A stretch of DNA of 64,000 nucleotides from Terribacillus sp. FSL K6-0262 (GTDB taxonomy: Bacteria; Bacillota; Bacilli; Bacillales; Amphibacillaceae): the NCBI RefSeq assembly GCF_037977385.1, contig NZ_CP150277.1, positions 868,001 through 932,000 of the forward strand. Direction: 5' to 3'. How positions within the stretch are numbered: the stretch's first letter is position 1; each line of letters opens with the position of its first letter. The notes under the pieces are model-generated. The model did not search any database. It worked only from the letters and a program-made list of their open reading frames with translations, and was not told the DNA's origin. The position numbers and the translations under genes were made by a program. Below are positions 28,531-37,574 of this stretch, piece by piece.

Positions 28531-29304
28531 ATGAGCAAGTATTTTAAAGTAGTTATTAGTAACAAATACGTTGAAATCATAAAGCAAGCAAATTCCCCTA
28601 TTACTAAAAGAACCTCTTCAGGTGGGCGAAAATCTTACTCAAGTCTAAATAGTGAAAATTATGATGTCAATGTCAAGATCAGCATTACACGAGCTCGTAG
28701 AAAAATTCGTAGATTGCTAGAATGTAACTTTACAGATAAATATGCTTTTGTAACACTCACTTTTGCCGCCTCAGAAGCAGTAGATATCACGAACATTAAT
28801 AGCTGCAACAAAATATTTGCAGACTTTAAAAAACGTTTAGCCTACTATTTAGAGAAGAATCAATTACCAAAGTTCAAATATTTAGGTGTAATTGAATTTC
28901 AGGATAAGCTTCGGCAAGGAGCCATTCATTATCATATTGTTTGCAATTTAACAGAGATTCCTAACGAAATATTACAAGGTCTTTGGCAACATGGCTTTTT
29001 GCACAAGATAAATATTTCTTCCGGAGCAACTGAAAATGAAAAAATTGCTTTCTATCTAAAAAAAGGGATCACTGACCTAAGGCTTAACGGCCGTAAAAGA
29101 TACTTTCATTCACATGGTTTAAAACAACCAATTACCTTAGAATTTAATAACCCAGATGAGTTTTATAAATATCTCGATGAGTGTAACTCCACCCTTTTAG
29201 AGGGTGGAACCTACCTAACACCTTTTACTGGTGAGACAAAATATGAAAATTACTATGTTGAAAATGTAAAGGAGTTAATGGAATATGTACAAGACTTACG
29301 ATAA
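28531..29304 (+). CDS. HUH-endonuclease-type rolling-circle replication protein
   Basis: 257 aa. Three ordered motifs are visible: FVTLTF (motif 1), GAIHYHIV with the His-x-His metal pair (motif 2), and KIAFYLKKG with Tyr and Lys in the YxxK spacing (motif 3). This is the pattern of single-Tyr HUH Rep proteins of plasmids and phages that nick an origin and stay covalently bound. The ORF is open from 28483, but GGAGG lies nine bases before the ATG at 28531. Its stop overlaps the start of the HTH gene by 20 bases, so they are co-translated. It implies that the circular island can replicate. Confidence 0.75.
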   Translation: MSKYFKVVISNKYVEIIKQANSPITKRTSSGGRKSYSSLNSENYDVNVKISITRARRKIRRLLECNFTDKYAFVTLTFAASEAVDITNINSCNKIFADFKKRLAYYLEKNQLPKFKYLGVIEFQDKLRQGAIHYHIVCNLTEIPNEILQGLWQHGFLHKINISSGATENEKIAFYLKKGITDLRLNGRKRYFHSHGLKQPITLEFNNPDEFYKYLDECNSTLLEGGTYLTPFTGETKYENYYVENVKELMEYVQDLR

Positions 29305-29488
29305 TTACCCAGATGTTTTAAATGTTACAGACGTTCAAGAAATACTTGGAATCGGCAGAAAACAGGCTTATGAATTGGTAAATTCAGGGTCTTTCCATGT
29401 AACTAAAATTGGAAAGCGCATCAAGATTTCGAAGAAGGTTTTAATTGATTGGATTGAAGGAGGTAAAACTTATGGAAAAGCAAACTAA
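29285..29488 (+). CDS. Excisionase-type HTH protein (MerR/Xis fold)
   Basis: 67 aa. The sequence DVQEILGIGRKQAYELVNSG, then FHVTKIGKRIKISKKVLIDWIEGG, is the helix-turn-helix-wing of excisionase-family DNA-binding proteins. It overlaps the Rep gene by 20 bases and the next gene by 17. Xis-type proteins of integrative elements bind att regions and bias the integrase to excision. Large serine integrases need a recombination directionality factor, and this is a candidate, though it could instead be a regulator of Rep. Confidence 0.7.
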   Translation: MYKTYDNYPDVLNVTDVQEILGIGRKQAYELVNSGSFHVTKIGKRIKISKKVLIDWIEGGKTYGKAN

Positions 29489-29660
29489 ATTAGTTGAGTG
29501 CGGATCTACAGTTTTTATTTATGATTTTAAAAAACGTCCTGACATCAAAAATTTGTATTTTGAAAGGAATAATCCAACTGGGGAACTAACCCAATTAAAA
29601 AGGTTAATCCTTACCAATTTCGTTGACGGTAGATATCTTGCTACATTTACTCTTAAAATG
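29472..29660 (+). pseudogene. Rep-like paralogue, 5' part, split by the IS21 insertion
   Basis: 63 codons starting at 29472 (GGAGG ten bases upstream) up to the IS target site. When the IS and one 5-bp target copy are removed, the frame continues without a break into 32164-32712, giving one 244-aa protein. The joined sequence aligns by eye with the neighbouring Rep: YLATFTLK against FVTLTF, then IKYLAVAELPEDKEDSIVKIHLM against FKYLGVIEFQ...GAIHYHIV, then LWGAPVEIDI against LWQHGFLHKI. The His-x-His pair is lost (KIH), so it would be an inactive partner or regulator of Rep. It is now disrupted. Confidence 0.7.
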
Positions 29661-29661
29661 C
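29657..29661. repeat. Target-site duplication, left copy (AATGC)
   Basis: AATGC directly before the left IS end. The same word follows the right end at 32163-32167. Confidence 0.8.
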
Positions 29662-29697
29662 TGTGACCGTCAAGTAGAATGAAACAATTTTTGCTCG

Positions 29698-30462
29698 TTA
29701 TTTTGAAACACTTTGTTCCCCAAATATGGTAGAACGATGCTTCATACGATAACTATCTTCATTTAAATGAATGATTTCTACTCGGTGAAGAATCCTATCT
29801 AGAATTGCTGTTGTTATAGCTTGATCACCCAATAATTCTCCCCATTCTTTTGGTGCCTTATTAGAGGTCAAGATAATGGAAGACTGATTATACAAGTCAT
29901 TAATTAAATGAAAGAACATATTAGCTTCTTGTTGATCCATTGCCATAAACATTAAGTCATCTATTATGACTAAATCAGCCTCTCTAATTCTTTTCATTCT
30001 TGCTTTTGACTTTCGTGTGATTTCTTCTGTTTTCAGGTTATGAATTAAATCTCCCATTGATGTGAATATCGCTTTATACCCTTGGTTAATAGCCTCTATT
30101 CCTAGGCCTACGGCCAGGTGAGTTTTACCTACACCTGGTGGCCCTAATAAAATCAAATTGTACAGCTGTTCTATCCAAGTTAAATCTTTTAATCTATTTA
30201 GTTGTTTGTTGCTTAAAGACTTTTGTTCTTTTAAATTAAACTCCTCAAGTGTTTTGCTGAAAGGAAAAGTTGCCCACTTTAATCGGTTGTTTAGTTGCTT
30301 TTCTTCTCTTCGAGTTTGCTCATAAGAAGTGACATCTAACAGGAATTGAGTAAATGAAAGGTCTTTTTGCTCAGCTTCTCTGATCAAATGGGGGAGATGC
30401 TTGGCAGTTTCAACGAGTCTTAACCCTTTCATTATGTCTTGTAATTGTTGGATTTGGCTCAT
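29698..30462 (-). CDS. istB: IS21-family transposition helper ATPase IstB
   Basis: 254 aa of full length. Walker A is LLGPPGVGKTHLA and Walker B is DLVIIDDLMF, with a sensor-like IILTSNKAPKEWG, the DnaC-like AAA+ fold of IstB. It loads the IstA transposase at the target. The ATG is two bases after the istA frame's stop, with GAGGTT just upstream. Confidence 0.92.
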   Translation of the reverse strand: MSQIQQLQDIMKGLRLVETAKHLPHLIREAEQKDLSFTQFLLDVTSYEQTRREEKQLNNRLKWATFPFSKTLEEFNLKEQKSLSNKQLNRLKDLTWIEQLYNLILLGPPGVGKTHLAVGLGIEAINQGYKAIFTSMGDLIHNLKTEEITRKSKARMKRIREADLVIIDDLMFMAMDQQEANMFFHLINDLYNQSSIILTSNKAPKEWGELLGDQAITTAILDRILHRVEIIHLNEDSYRMKHRSTIFGEQSVSK

Positions 30463-30464
30463 CG

Positions 30465-32047
30465 CTATTCAACCTCCATTAAAACCGTGTAAGTATCTAC
30501 TTTTCTTTTGTATGCTTCTGTTTCTAAAACCCATTCTGATAGCCTGTTCAAAGTCTTAACTTCTTTCTTTTTATCAATAACTGTTTCATGTACCTGGCGC
30601 TGACGTTTCACATATGCAATGATATCGCCAAAATCAGTTGCACTGTATAATTTCCTTTTTAAACACTCTGCTAACGCTTTAGTCCGTACTTCGTTATCGA
30701 TACCTTTTGTTTCGCGCAAGATGATTTGCAACTGGTCTTTATGTAACGAGGATTTTTTTCCCTAACCTTCTCTAAATATTTAAAGGCTAGTTCTTTATCT
30801 TCAAATCTCTCAGCCACTGTATTAATGAATGCTCCAACACCTTTTGTACGATCCCTACTATGTTTTTTATCTTTTATTAACATCCCTTTCCCTTCGGGAA
30901 TTGAATGTTTTGCAATAATTTCGCCAGTATCAGGTATATAAATAACTAATTCTTTAGTCTCCGTTTCCTTGATACATACTTTTTCATATTTGTTATAAGT
31001 TCCAAGTGGAAGAGAGTACCGATTAGATTGGTAACGAATAGTATTGTCCTTATGAACACATCTTGCTATACTTATCTCATAGTTATTTTGAATATCTATA
31101 TTTTGGGAGACTGGTTTTAAGTGTTGCTTTTCCAGGAGGAACACTTCGAATGGTCTCTTTTTTGTTGTATTGTGTATTTTATAGTTACCCGTTCTGTTCA
31201 GCCATTCCCATCCTTGCTCATTCCAAGAGTCGATGTTATGAAACACTCTATGTTTGGCATAGTTTTGTTTGATAAATCCAACTACATTTTCTATTCTTCC
31301 CTTACTCTCAGGGTCAGCTTTTCTACAAACCCGAAGGTTTATTCCTCTGGATTCTCTATACTGCTGAAATTCTTTAGTTAAAATTAGATCTCCACCATTT
31401 TCGCTAACAACAATTAAACTATCTTGGTCATAAACGATCTCATTGGTCATTCCTCCATACCATTTAAACGCGTTCTCATGGGCTTGTATAACATCCCGTG
31501 TTGTAAATGGTCTATCCAACCACTCTTTATACTTTTGTCTAGAATGTGATAAGACAAAAGCTATAAAGTTGAGTTTGGCTTCCTTATTATCAACAGTTTT
31601 TTGTCTCGTATGACCAAAATCTACTTGCATTTGTTCTCCCATTGGGGGATCAGGAATTGCCTCATACATTCGAGGAGATGTTTCCTTATTTATTTTGTAT
31701 TCTTCTCTTAATGCTTTTACATATGTTCTTACTGTACTTTCTCCAACAGTTAGATCTTTATATTTCTCTAAAAGCCAATCATAAACTTGTGCTGCTGACA
31801 TATCCGGATGCATTCTCAACCAAGATAAAATCAGTTCTTTATATGGATCTAATTTTTTCTTTTTATACTGAAGAGAATCAACCCATTCCGCCATCTCCGA
31901 AGGAGATCTCTTTAAGTGCCTGTAAACAGTTGTTCGAGAAACCCCTAACTTTTCAGCTATCTTTGTCTGACTAAATCCTTGCTTTAATAATTGCTTTATC
32001 TCCATGTACATTTCCCACTTATCCACCTTCGCTAACCTCCACTGCAA
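30465..32047 (-). pseudogene. istA: IS21-family transposase IstA, frameshifted
   Basis: The N-terminal 450 residues are in one frame: HTH SQTKIAEKLGVSRTTVYRHLK, then DDE residues in MQVDFGH, YDQDS and SKGRIENV. The C-terminal about 85 residues (IILRETKGIDNEVRTKAL) lie in a second frame at 30465-30731. Near 30735 the first frame reads NPRYIKTSCKSS. Adding one A to the short A-run there gives NPRYIKDQLQIILRET, which joins the two frames. So one base is missing. This IS copy probably cannot transpose on its own unless the shift is a sequencing error or programmed. Confidence 0.75.
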
Positions 32048-32162
32048 GTATGAACTATGATCATTTTACAGTGATAGGTTGATATTTTTTGCTGGTATAT
32101 TTGGGTAAATAAGCGTTTCATCTTATCAAGCAAAAACTGTACACTTTATTCTAGCAGTCACA

Positions 32163-32167
32163 AATGC
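32163..32167. repeat. Target-site duplication, right copy (AATGC)
   Basis: Direct repeat of 29657-29661. It contains the ATG codon shared by both gene halves. Confidence 0.8.
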
Positions 32168-32712
32168 AATTGAGCGACTTTGAAACTGCTGAATTTAAAA
32201 TACGATCTTTTATTAAAGAGCTAAAAAAATCTAGTAGTCAATCAATTATCAAATACTTAGCAGTAGCAGAACTTCCAGAAGACAAGGAAGACTCGATTGT
32301 GAAAATTCACCTCATGACAGATATTCAATTCTCTTCATTAACTTGTACTGTAAATGATTTTGTAGAGAATGAGGAAGAATACTTTAGTAACTTGTGGGGA
32401 GCTCCTGTTGAAATTGATATTTTCCCCCAAGAAATATTATTACCTATGGTTGATAACGCCTATCGCCAATCATCCATGAGTACCCATTATACCTTATTTC
32501 CAAAGATTGTTTTCAAAAGCCGTTTAAAAAAAGCAAATATTCTTTGGAATGAAGAGGCCGACTCATATATAAAAACGATAAAAATATTTGATTATCCCCA
32601 CCATAGAGGAGCAGAAATATTTGATAAAGTTGGCGGTTTTGTCAATGTAAATATCTATTCCCTTTATGACACCAGCTTCTTTACAGAAGAAATGAAATTA
32701 CATGGTTTCTAA
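32164..32712 (+). pseudogene. Rep-like paralogue, 3' part, split by the IS21 insertion
   Basis: 182 codons in frame with the 29472-29660 half once the IS is removed. The region aligned to Rep motif 2 reads VKIHLM, so the first His is replaced by Lys. No YxxK is seen at the place of motif 3. The conserved parts (LWG, VEIDIF) keep the fold. It might still be expressed as a shortened protein from the ATG at 32164, but no ribosome site is in front. Confidence 0.65.
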
Positions 32713-32739
32713 CTCTTGCAATATTTCCCCAAGTTGAAA

Positions 32740-32765
32740 CAAGGAACTCTGTATTGAGTTCCTTG
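32740..32765. terminator. Bidirectional terminator between the Rep-like fragment and brxL
   Basis: CAAGGAACTC pairs with GAGTTCCTTG across six bases, with T-rich sequence after it. It lies between convergent genes and ends the BREX operon. Confidence 0.85.
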
Positions 32766-32861
32766 TCCTTGTTTTAATGTTATTTCTTTTATTTTACATA
32801 TACCCTATTTACCACAAAATTCGCTGTATCTGAAGAATATCATAGTTTTGTTTCTAAATCT

Positions 32862-34919
32862 CTAGCTCACACCTAAAGCCTTAAACACCGCATCTATTGG
32901 ATCAGAATAAAACACAGGCTGCACTTTTACCAATAAATCTGGTGGAACTGTCTGTAAGTCCATAACTGACGCTGCAGGTATTAACACTTTTTTAGCCCCT
33001 GCATCTACACATACTTGTAAAGTATTTGCAAATTCCTCCACTTTGGAAATAGTGCCACCGACAGTCATATTGCCTATGACGACCAAACTCTCTTGTGTTG
33101 GCTTTCCTAATGCACCAGAGCAAAGGCCAATTAATTCAGCAACGGCCAGTTCATCAGTTAAGCCAATACCTTGTAAATCACTTATGTGCATGAGATAGTC
33201 TTTTGTTTTGGTGCTAATGGTATTACTAATGCTTTTGCTATTAGCCGTAAAGAAACGAAAAGCTGTGTCTAGGCTTTCTTTTGCTTCACGGTTAGAACCA
33301 ACACCTGATTTATCAAATTTACCTGTTCCACTAACAACTTGATTTTCGAGCTTATATATACCAATCATGCCAGAATGACCATGTCCAGCAACATAAACAT
33401 GCCCCGGCTTACCCATACCTTCTGGTATTAATTTGCCTCCACCTTGCTCTGGAACTGACACATAATGTTCTTCAAGTGTTTCCTTATCAATATAAGAGAA
33501 CATTACATCGTAGAACTCCATACCGCCAATCTTCTTCAACTGTTCTTTAACCCTACGGCGACCTTCAAGAGCGTATTCCAATACCTCGCTGACTTCTTCC
33601 TTTGTAAATTCGCCATGAGGATACAGGAGCTTTAACATACCAGAAACCGTTTTTCGGATTGCATTTGTATCACGTTGGTTTAGATTGTTTCCAAGTTTGA
33701 AATAGCGATCAATCGCATCACTGAACGTTCGCTTTCGCATTTCTCGGAAGAACTCAGCAATGTAATCCACTATAAAGCCATATTTTTCGGTAATAAGATC
33801 TGGACGCATCTTTGGAATTTCCCAACCAGGCAGATAATAGTGCATCCGATCAAAGAATGCCGAATCATTTGCCATCTCTTCTGGGAATGGTGCAAACAAG
33901 TGTGATGTTTTAATTAAGGTATCCACACTTTGATTGATATTGCCGACAAATACCATAGCAGCAGAGGCATTCTTCTCTTCTTTTCCTCTAGCAAAAGAAC
34001 CTGATGCCATGTAGTCCTTCATAATTTGAATGCCGTCTTTATCTTTAAAGCGAATTCCCGCCACTTCATCAAAGGTAACACAGTCCCACATCCCGACAAG
34101 ACCTACTTTTCTCGTAGACATATTATAAAATAGATTTGCTACGGTTGTTTGTCCACCCGAAACGAGAATAGAATTCGGTGATAGTTCCTTATAGACATGC
34201 GATTTCCCGGTACCACGTGGCCCGAGTTCACACATATTGTAATTGTTTTCTACAAGGGGAACCAAACGTAGCAATAAATGCCACTTCACCCGCTCTTCTA
34301 ATTGTGTAGGTTCCATTCCTATAGAGCGTATTAATACATCAATCCATTCGTCTTTTGTAAAGCTCTTTCTCCCTTCAAATACCTCATCTATATCCATATT
34401 TGGCATTTGAATCGGCTGTAAGCTACTAACATTAAAGGGATTAGAATTCCGTACCTCTTCGTCATAAAAATAATCAATTTTGACCATGCACCATATGCCG
34501 CCGACAAGGAGCTTATCAAATTCCTTCACATACATGGATGAAATAGGGACACCTTTTAATCCTAGGTTGGAGAACTCGGCTTCGTAAGTATCAATCTTCG
34601 GATTTAACGCCACTGTTACCTTATCTATAACAGAGTATTGACCATATTCTCGTATACGTGATTTAATCTTCTCTGCCTCATCAGGACGAACGAAATTTTC
34701 GGAAAGAATCTTCTTCACTCGCCCTAGCCCTTCACGAATACTGTCCTCATCATCAGTTGCAGCATACATTCCGAGTAAATATTCGAGTACGTAAATAGGG
34801 ACGTTTGCTCCCTCTTTAATAAGATTGGTTAAATCTTTACGTACAACTCTTCCGGCAAAAACGTCATTCAGTTTTTTATCTAAATCAACAGTTAATCCTT
34901 CATTTTTATTTTCTTCCAC
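32862..34919 (-). CDS. brxL: BREX system Lon-protease-like protein BrxL
   Basis: 685 aa, the usual BrxL length. The AAA+ domain has Walker A GPRGTGKS at 233-240 and the Walker B-like CVTFDEVAG. The C-terminal Lon-like domain ends in AGAKKVLIPAAS. BrxL forms ring-shaped AAA+ assemblies on DNA and is needed for phage exclusion in type I BREX. By eye, the place of the Lon G-P-S-A-G serine reads GIGLTD and the dyad lysine also appears absent, so peptidase activity is doubtful. It begins with GTG after GGAGGA and is the last gene of the operon, 18 bases after pglZ. Confidence 0.93.
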   Translation of the reverse strand: MEENKNEGLTVDLDKKLNDVFAGRVVRKDLTNLIKEGANVPIYVLEYLLGMYAATDDEDSIREGLGRVKKILSENFVRPDEAEKIKSRIREYGQYSVIDKVTVALNPKIDTYEAEFSNLGLKGVPISSMYVKEFDKLLVGGIWCMVKIDYFYDEEVRNSNPFNVSSLQPIQMPNMDIDEVFEGRKSFTKDEWIDVLIRSIGMEPTQLEERVKWHLLLRLVPLVENNYNMCELGPRGTGKSHVYKELSPNSILVSGGQTTVANLFYNMSTRKVGLVGMWDCVTFDEVAGIRFKDKDGIQIMKDYMASGSFARGKEEKNASAAMVFVGNINQSVDTLIKTSHLFAPFPEEMANDSAFFDRMHYYLPGWEIPKMRPDLITEKYGFIVDYIAEFFREMRKRTFSDAIDRYFKLGNNLNQRDTNAIRKTVSGMLKLLYPHGEFTKEEVSEVLEYALEGRRRVKEQLKKIGGMEFYDVMFSYIDKETLEEHYVSVPEQGGGKLIPEGMGKPGHVYVAGHGHSGMIGIYKLENQVVSGTGKFDKSGVGSNREAKESLDTAFRFFTANSKSISNTISTKTKDYLMHISDLQGIGLTDELAVAELIGLCSGALGKPTQESLVVIGNMTVGGTISKVEEFANTLQVCVDAGAKKVLIPAASVMDLQTVPPDLLVKVQPVFYSDPIDAVFKALGVS

Positions 34920-34937
34920 TCACGGTCCTCCTCCCTC

Positions 34938-37496
34938 TTAAAAGTCGAAATCACTGATAATCCCCAAGTTGATGTTAAACGGTATTTTCTCCACTACAAC
35001 ACTTGTCTCTGTATCCCTAATAGTCAGGTAATACGTTTTATTTCTATCATAAGGAACGTTCTTCAATACAAACCTTATTTTGAAAGTACGATCAGCAGGA
35101 TTATCAAACGGGCGATCTCCTATTATCGTTTCCTCATTAGATATTACGTTTCCTTCCTCATCAGTCATATAGATGACAACAGTTCGAGGAGTTGTCTTGT
35201 CTTCCACCTTTTCGGTTTGGAAAAACTCAAGATTAAAAATGCTATTGGTTATCTTACGAGTAGTATTCGTAAGTTTAATATCTACTTTTTTAATAGCCTT
35301 AGCACCTTTTTGCCCAGTACGTTTGTTTTTAAACGTTAATAGTGGGACAACAATCTCATGCAGACTTGCACCACCATGAACAAAATTAATACCTGATCCT
35401 TGCATTTTGTATCTGAGCGTTGCCTTTGGCAAATACGCTGTTAATTGCTGTTCATTTTTTATAACAGTTGACAGATTAACAGCCAATTGTCCTGGCACTT
35501 CACGCTGCTCTTGTGAAAGTATATAGCGACGTTTAACTTCAATACTACTACCTGCATCTTGTCCAATCTTATCACTTTCTTCTAATTCATCCCTTTGGTA
35601 TAAGAAACCGTGATCAGCCGTAATATACACATTCGTTCCGCTTAAATCATCCCGAATTATTTTAACTAAGTCATACAATTGATTTAATGAAGTTTCTACT
35701 GCATTAAATGTATAGACTTCTGTTGATGCCTTATCTCCCATTGCATCAATCGTATCGTGATAGATATATATGAGCTTTTTACCCTTAAAGGTTTCTCTTC
35801 GCCCTGCTTTATTCATTGCTAGTACATCTTGAAAATGAACAGCAATGCTTTCATCCACTTTAGATTCAATAATCTTTTTCCGATTTTCCAAACCAGAGGA
35901 ATCTTTTCCATCAACAAATACCCTTGCATTTGAATCTATGTCTATTTCTTTGTGTGGTAGGAGTGAAGGCATCCCAAGTTTTGTAATAGAAGGCACTACT
36001 CCAAGTAATGTTTCCACATCACAAACACCCATTGTCTCGGTATTAAGGCGGTCGGCCAACTCAACACCTATTTCATAACGCATCGCATCTGAAACAATAA
36101 CAAAAACTCGTTCCCCATTTCTAACTTTAGAATCAATGAATGAAGAATAAAAGTCTTGTTGATTTTTGATACCGGGTAATGACCAGTCCTGCGTCATTTC
36201 GGACTCAACCGCTTGGGACCAATGGGAACTTAACTCACCCATATACCAGTTTGTATATAGATTTTCTACCAGCATTTTTAACTTTTTCAATAGATCATGA
36301 TTACTTTCTTCATCATAAGCCACATAAAACTTACGGTAATATGTATCCATTGAATGATATTCATTTACATATGCTTGATACAAATCAATAGCCCGGCCTT
36401 GTGGGATACCTTGACGATGTTCTTTATAAAACTCATGAATTTTAACAGTATAGTAAAGTGCCTCATATATTGAAGCAAATTTATCATAGTAATGCTTAGC
36501 TCTTCTCAATTTAATAAGTTTCGTGTATTCTTCATAATCCTCAAGCTGTGTAACCAACCCATTAGCTATGTAAATGATGATTGCTCGATCGAGATATGGG
36601 AAAGTATCCGCCTGTTTGAATGCTTCAATAGGCAAATTATTCACTAAGTTCGAAAGGTGGATTTCCTGCTCAGCCATTTCAGCATATTCATCGAATACCA
36701 TATAGTCAGTCTTATGGTGCATCCAATGGTCAATAAACACAACAGCATTTGTTTTATTTCGATTGGATATAAAATCACCAAGCTCATTTAGATTTTCTTC
36801 TCCAACCGATTGACTGAATGCCGTTACTACAAGATGGATGAATAATGTTTTTAGACTCTTCTTCTCCCGTTCATAACCATAGTGATTAGAAACATAATTC
36901 CAGAACACTTCAATATCAAAAAACTTCTCCAAAAGGGAAAGGTATTTATTCTCATTGTCATCCAGAGTATCTATTAGCACAGCCTTTAATACCTCTTCAA
37001 AATCGGGTGTTCTAACGTTACATAAAACACTCATAATAGAAAGTTCAATGATTCCCTCTGAATAGGTTTCTATATTTAATGCTGAAAACTTTCTAAAACG
37101 CTCCTTATTATTAAAGAAACGTTCATACTTTTTGATTACCGCTCGAAGTGATGGGTCTATATTCAATTCACTTAATATAAGTGATATTCGATCTGCATAG
37201 AATGTTTTTGAATAAAAAACTGTATCTGCTAACCAGTTGTCTTCCACACCCAATTCCATATTTGTATAAATCAAGTAAGAAGACGCAGGATCTTCTTCTT
37301 CTAGCAAATACTTAGTCTGAAACTGGTTACGGTCCGTAAGCGTATGAACCTTTACTTTATTAACGGTAAGCTGTTCAATGTCCTCAGTAAACTCATTATC
37401 TTTATCCACCCAGAACACAATCTTCCGTTGTTCCCCATCTTTTAATGGCTCATTGAATATATCAGATAATGCAGCTTCGATTTGATTTATGTTCAT
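34938..37496 (-). CDS. pglZ: BREX alkaline-phosphatase-fold protein PglZ
   Basis: 852 aa. The phosphatase-fold motifs are VIVSDAMRYEIG (about residue 470) and YITADHGFLYQRDEL (about 630). PglZ is a core protein of every BREX type; its metal-dependent phosphodiesterase-like site is needed for defence, and the substrate is uncertain. The start is taken at the ATG at 37496, where AGGTGA is suitably spaced, instead of the GTG nine bases earlier. It lies between pglX and brxL. Confidence 0.93.
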   Translation of the reverse strand: MNINQIEAALSDIFNEPLKDGEQRKIVFWVDKDNEFTEDIEQLTVNKVKVHTLTDRNQFQTKYLLEEEDPASSYLIYTNMELGVEDNWLADTVFYSKTFYADRISLILSELNIDPSLRAVIKKYERFFNNKERFRKFSALNIETYSEGIIELSIMSVLCNVRTPDFEEVLKAVLIDTLDDNENKYLSLLEKFFDIEVFWNYVSNHYGYEREKKSLKTLFIHLVVTAFSQSVGEENLNELGDFISNRNKTNAVVFIDHWMHHKTDYMVFDEYAEMAEQEIHLSNLVNNLPIEAFKQADTFPYLDRAIIIYIANGLVTQLEDYEEYTKLIKLRRAKHYYDKFASIYEALYYTVKIHEFYKEHRQGIPQGRAIDLYQAYVNEYHSMDTYYRKFYVAYDEESNHDLLKKLKMLVENLYTNWYMGELSSHWSQAVESEMTQDWSLPGIKNQQDFYSSFIDSKVRNGERVFVIVSDAMRYEIGVELADRLNTETMGVCDVETLLGVVPSITKLGMPSLLPHKEIDIDSNARVFVDGKDSSGLENRKKIIESKVDESIAVHFQDVLAMNKAGRRETFKGKKLIYIYHDTIDAMGDKASTEVYTFNAVETSLNQLYDLVKIIRDDLSGTNVYITADHGFLYQRDELEESDKIGQDAGSSIEVKRRYILSQEQREVPGQLAVNLSTVIKNEQQLTAYLPKATLRYKMQGSGINFVHGGASLHEIVVPLLTFKNKRTGQKGAKAIKKVDIKLTNTTRKITNSIFNLEFFQTEKVEDKTTPRTVVIYMTDEEGNVISNEETIIGDRPFDNPADRTFKIRFVLKNVPYDRNKTYYLTIRDTETSVVVEKIPFNINLGIISDFDF

Positions 37497-37574
37497 TCCC
37501 TTCACCTACTTTCTATTTACATTATAGTGCAAAGATACACCAGCAAAACACTGATGTATCTCCGTTAGAGTTAA

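Larger units (their letters stand above)
29662..32162 (-). mobile_element. IS21-family insertion sequence
   Basis: 2501 bp, a normal IS21 size. The ends are imperfect inverted repeats starting TGTGAC (29662) and, read from the right, TGTGACTGCTAGAATAAAG, extending over about 36 bases and ending in TTTTTGCT. A 5-bp target duplication AATGC flanks it. It carries istA (frameshifted) and istB on the minus strand. It lies inside the Rep-like paralogue gene. Confidence 0.9.

Noticed and set aside
29445-29666. 73-codon ORF as an independent gene
   Set aside because: Its last codons come from the IS21 end; the real gene starts at 29472 and continues after the IS at 32164.
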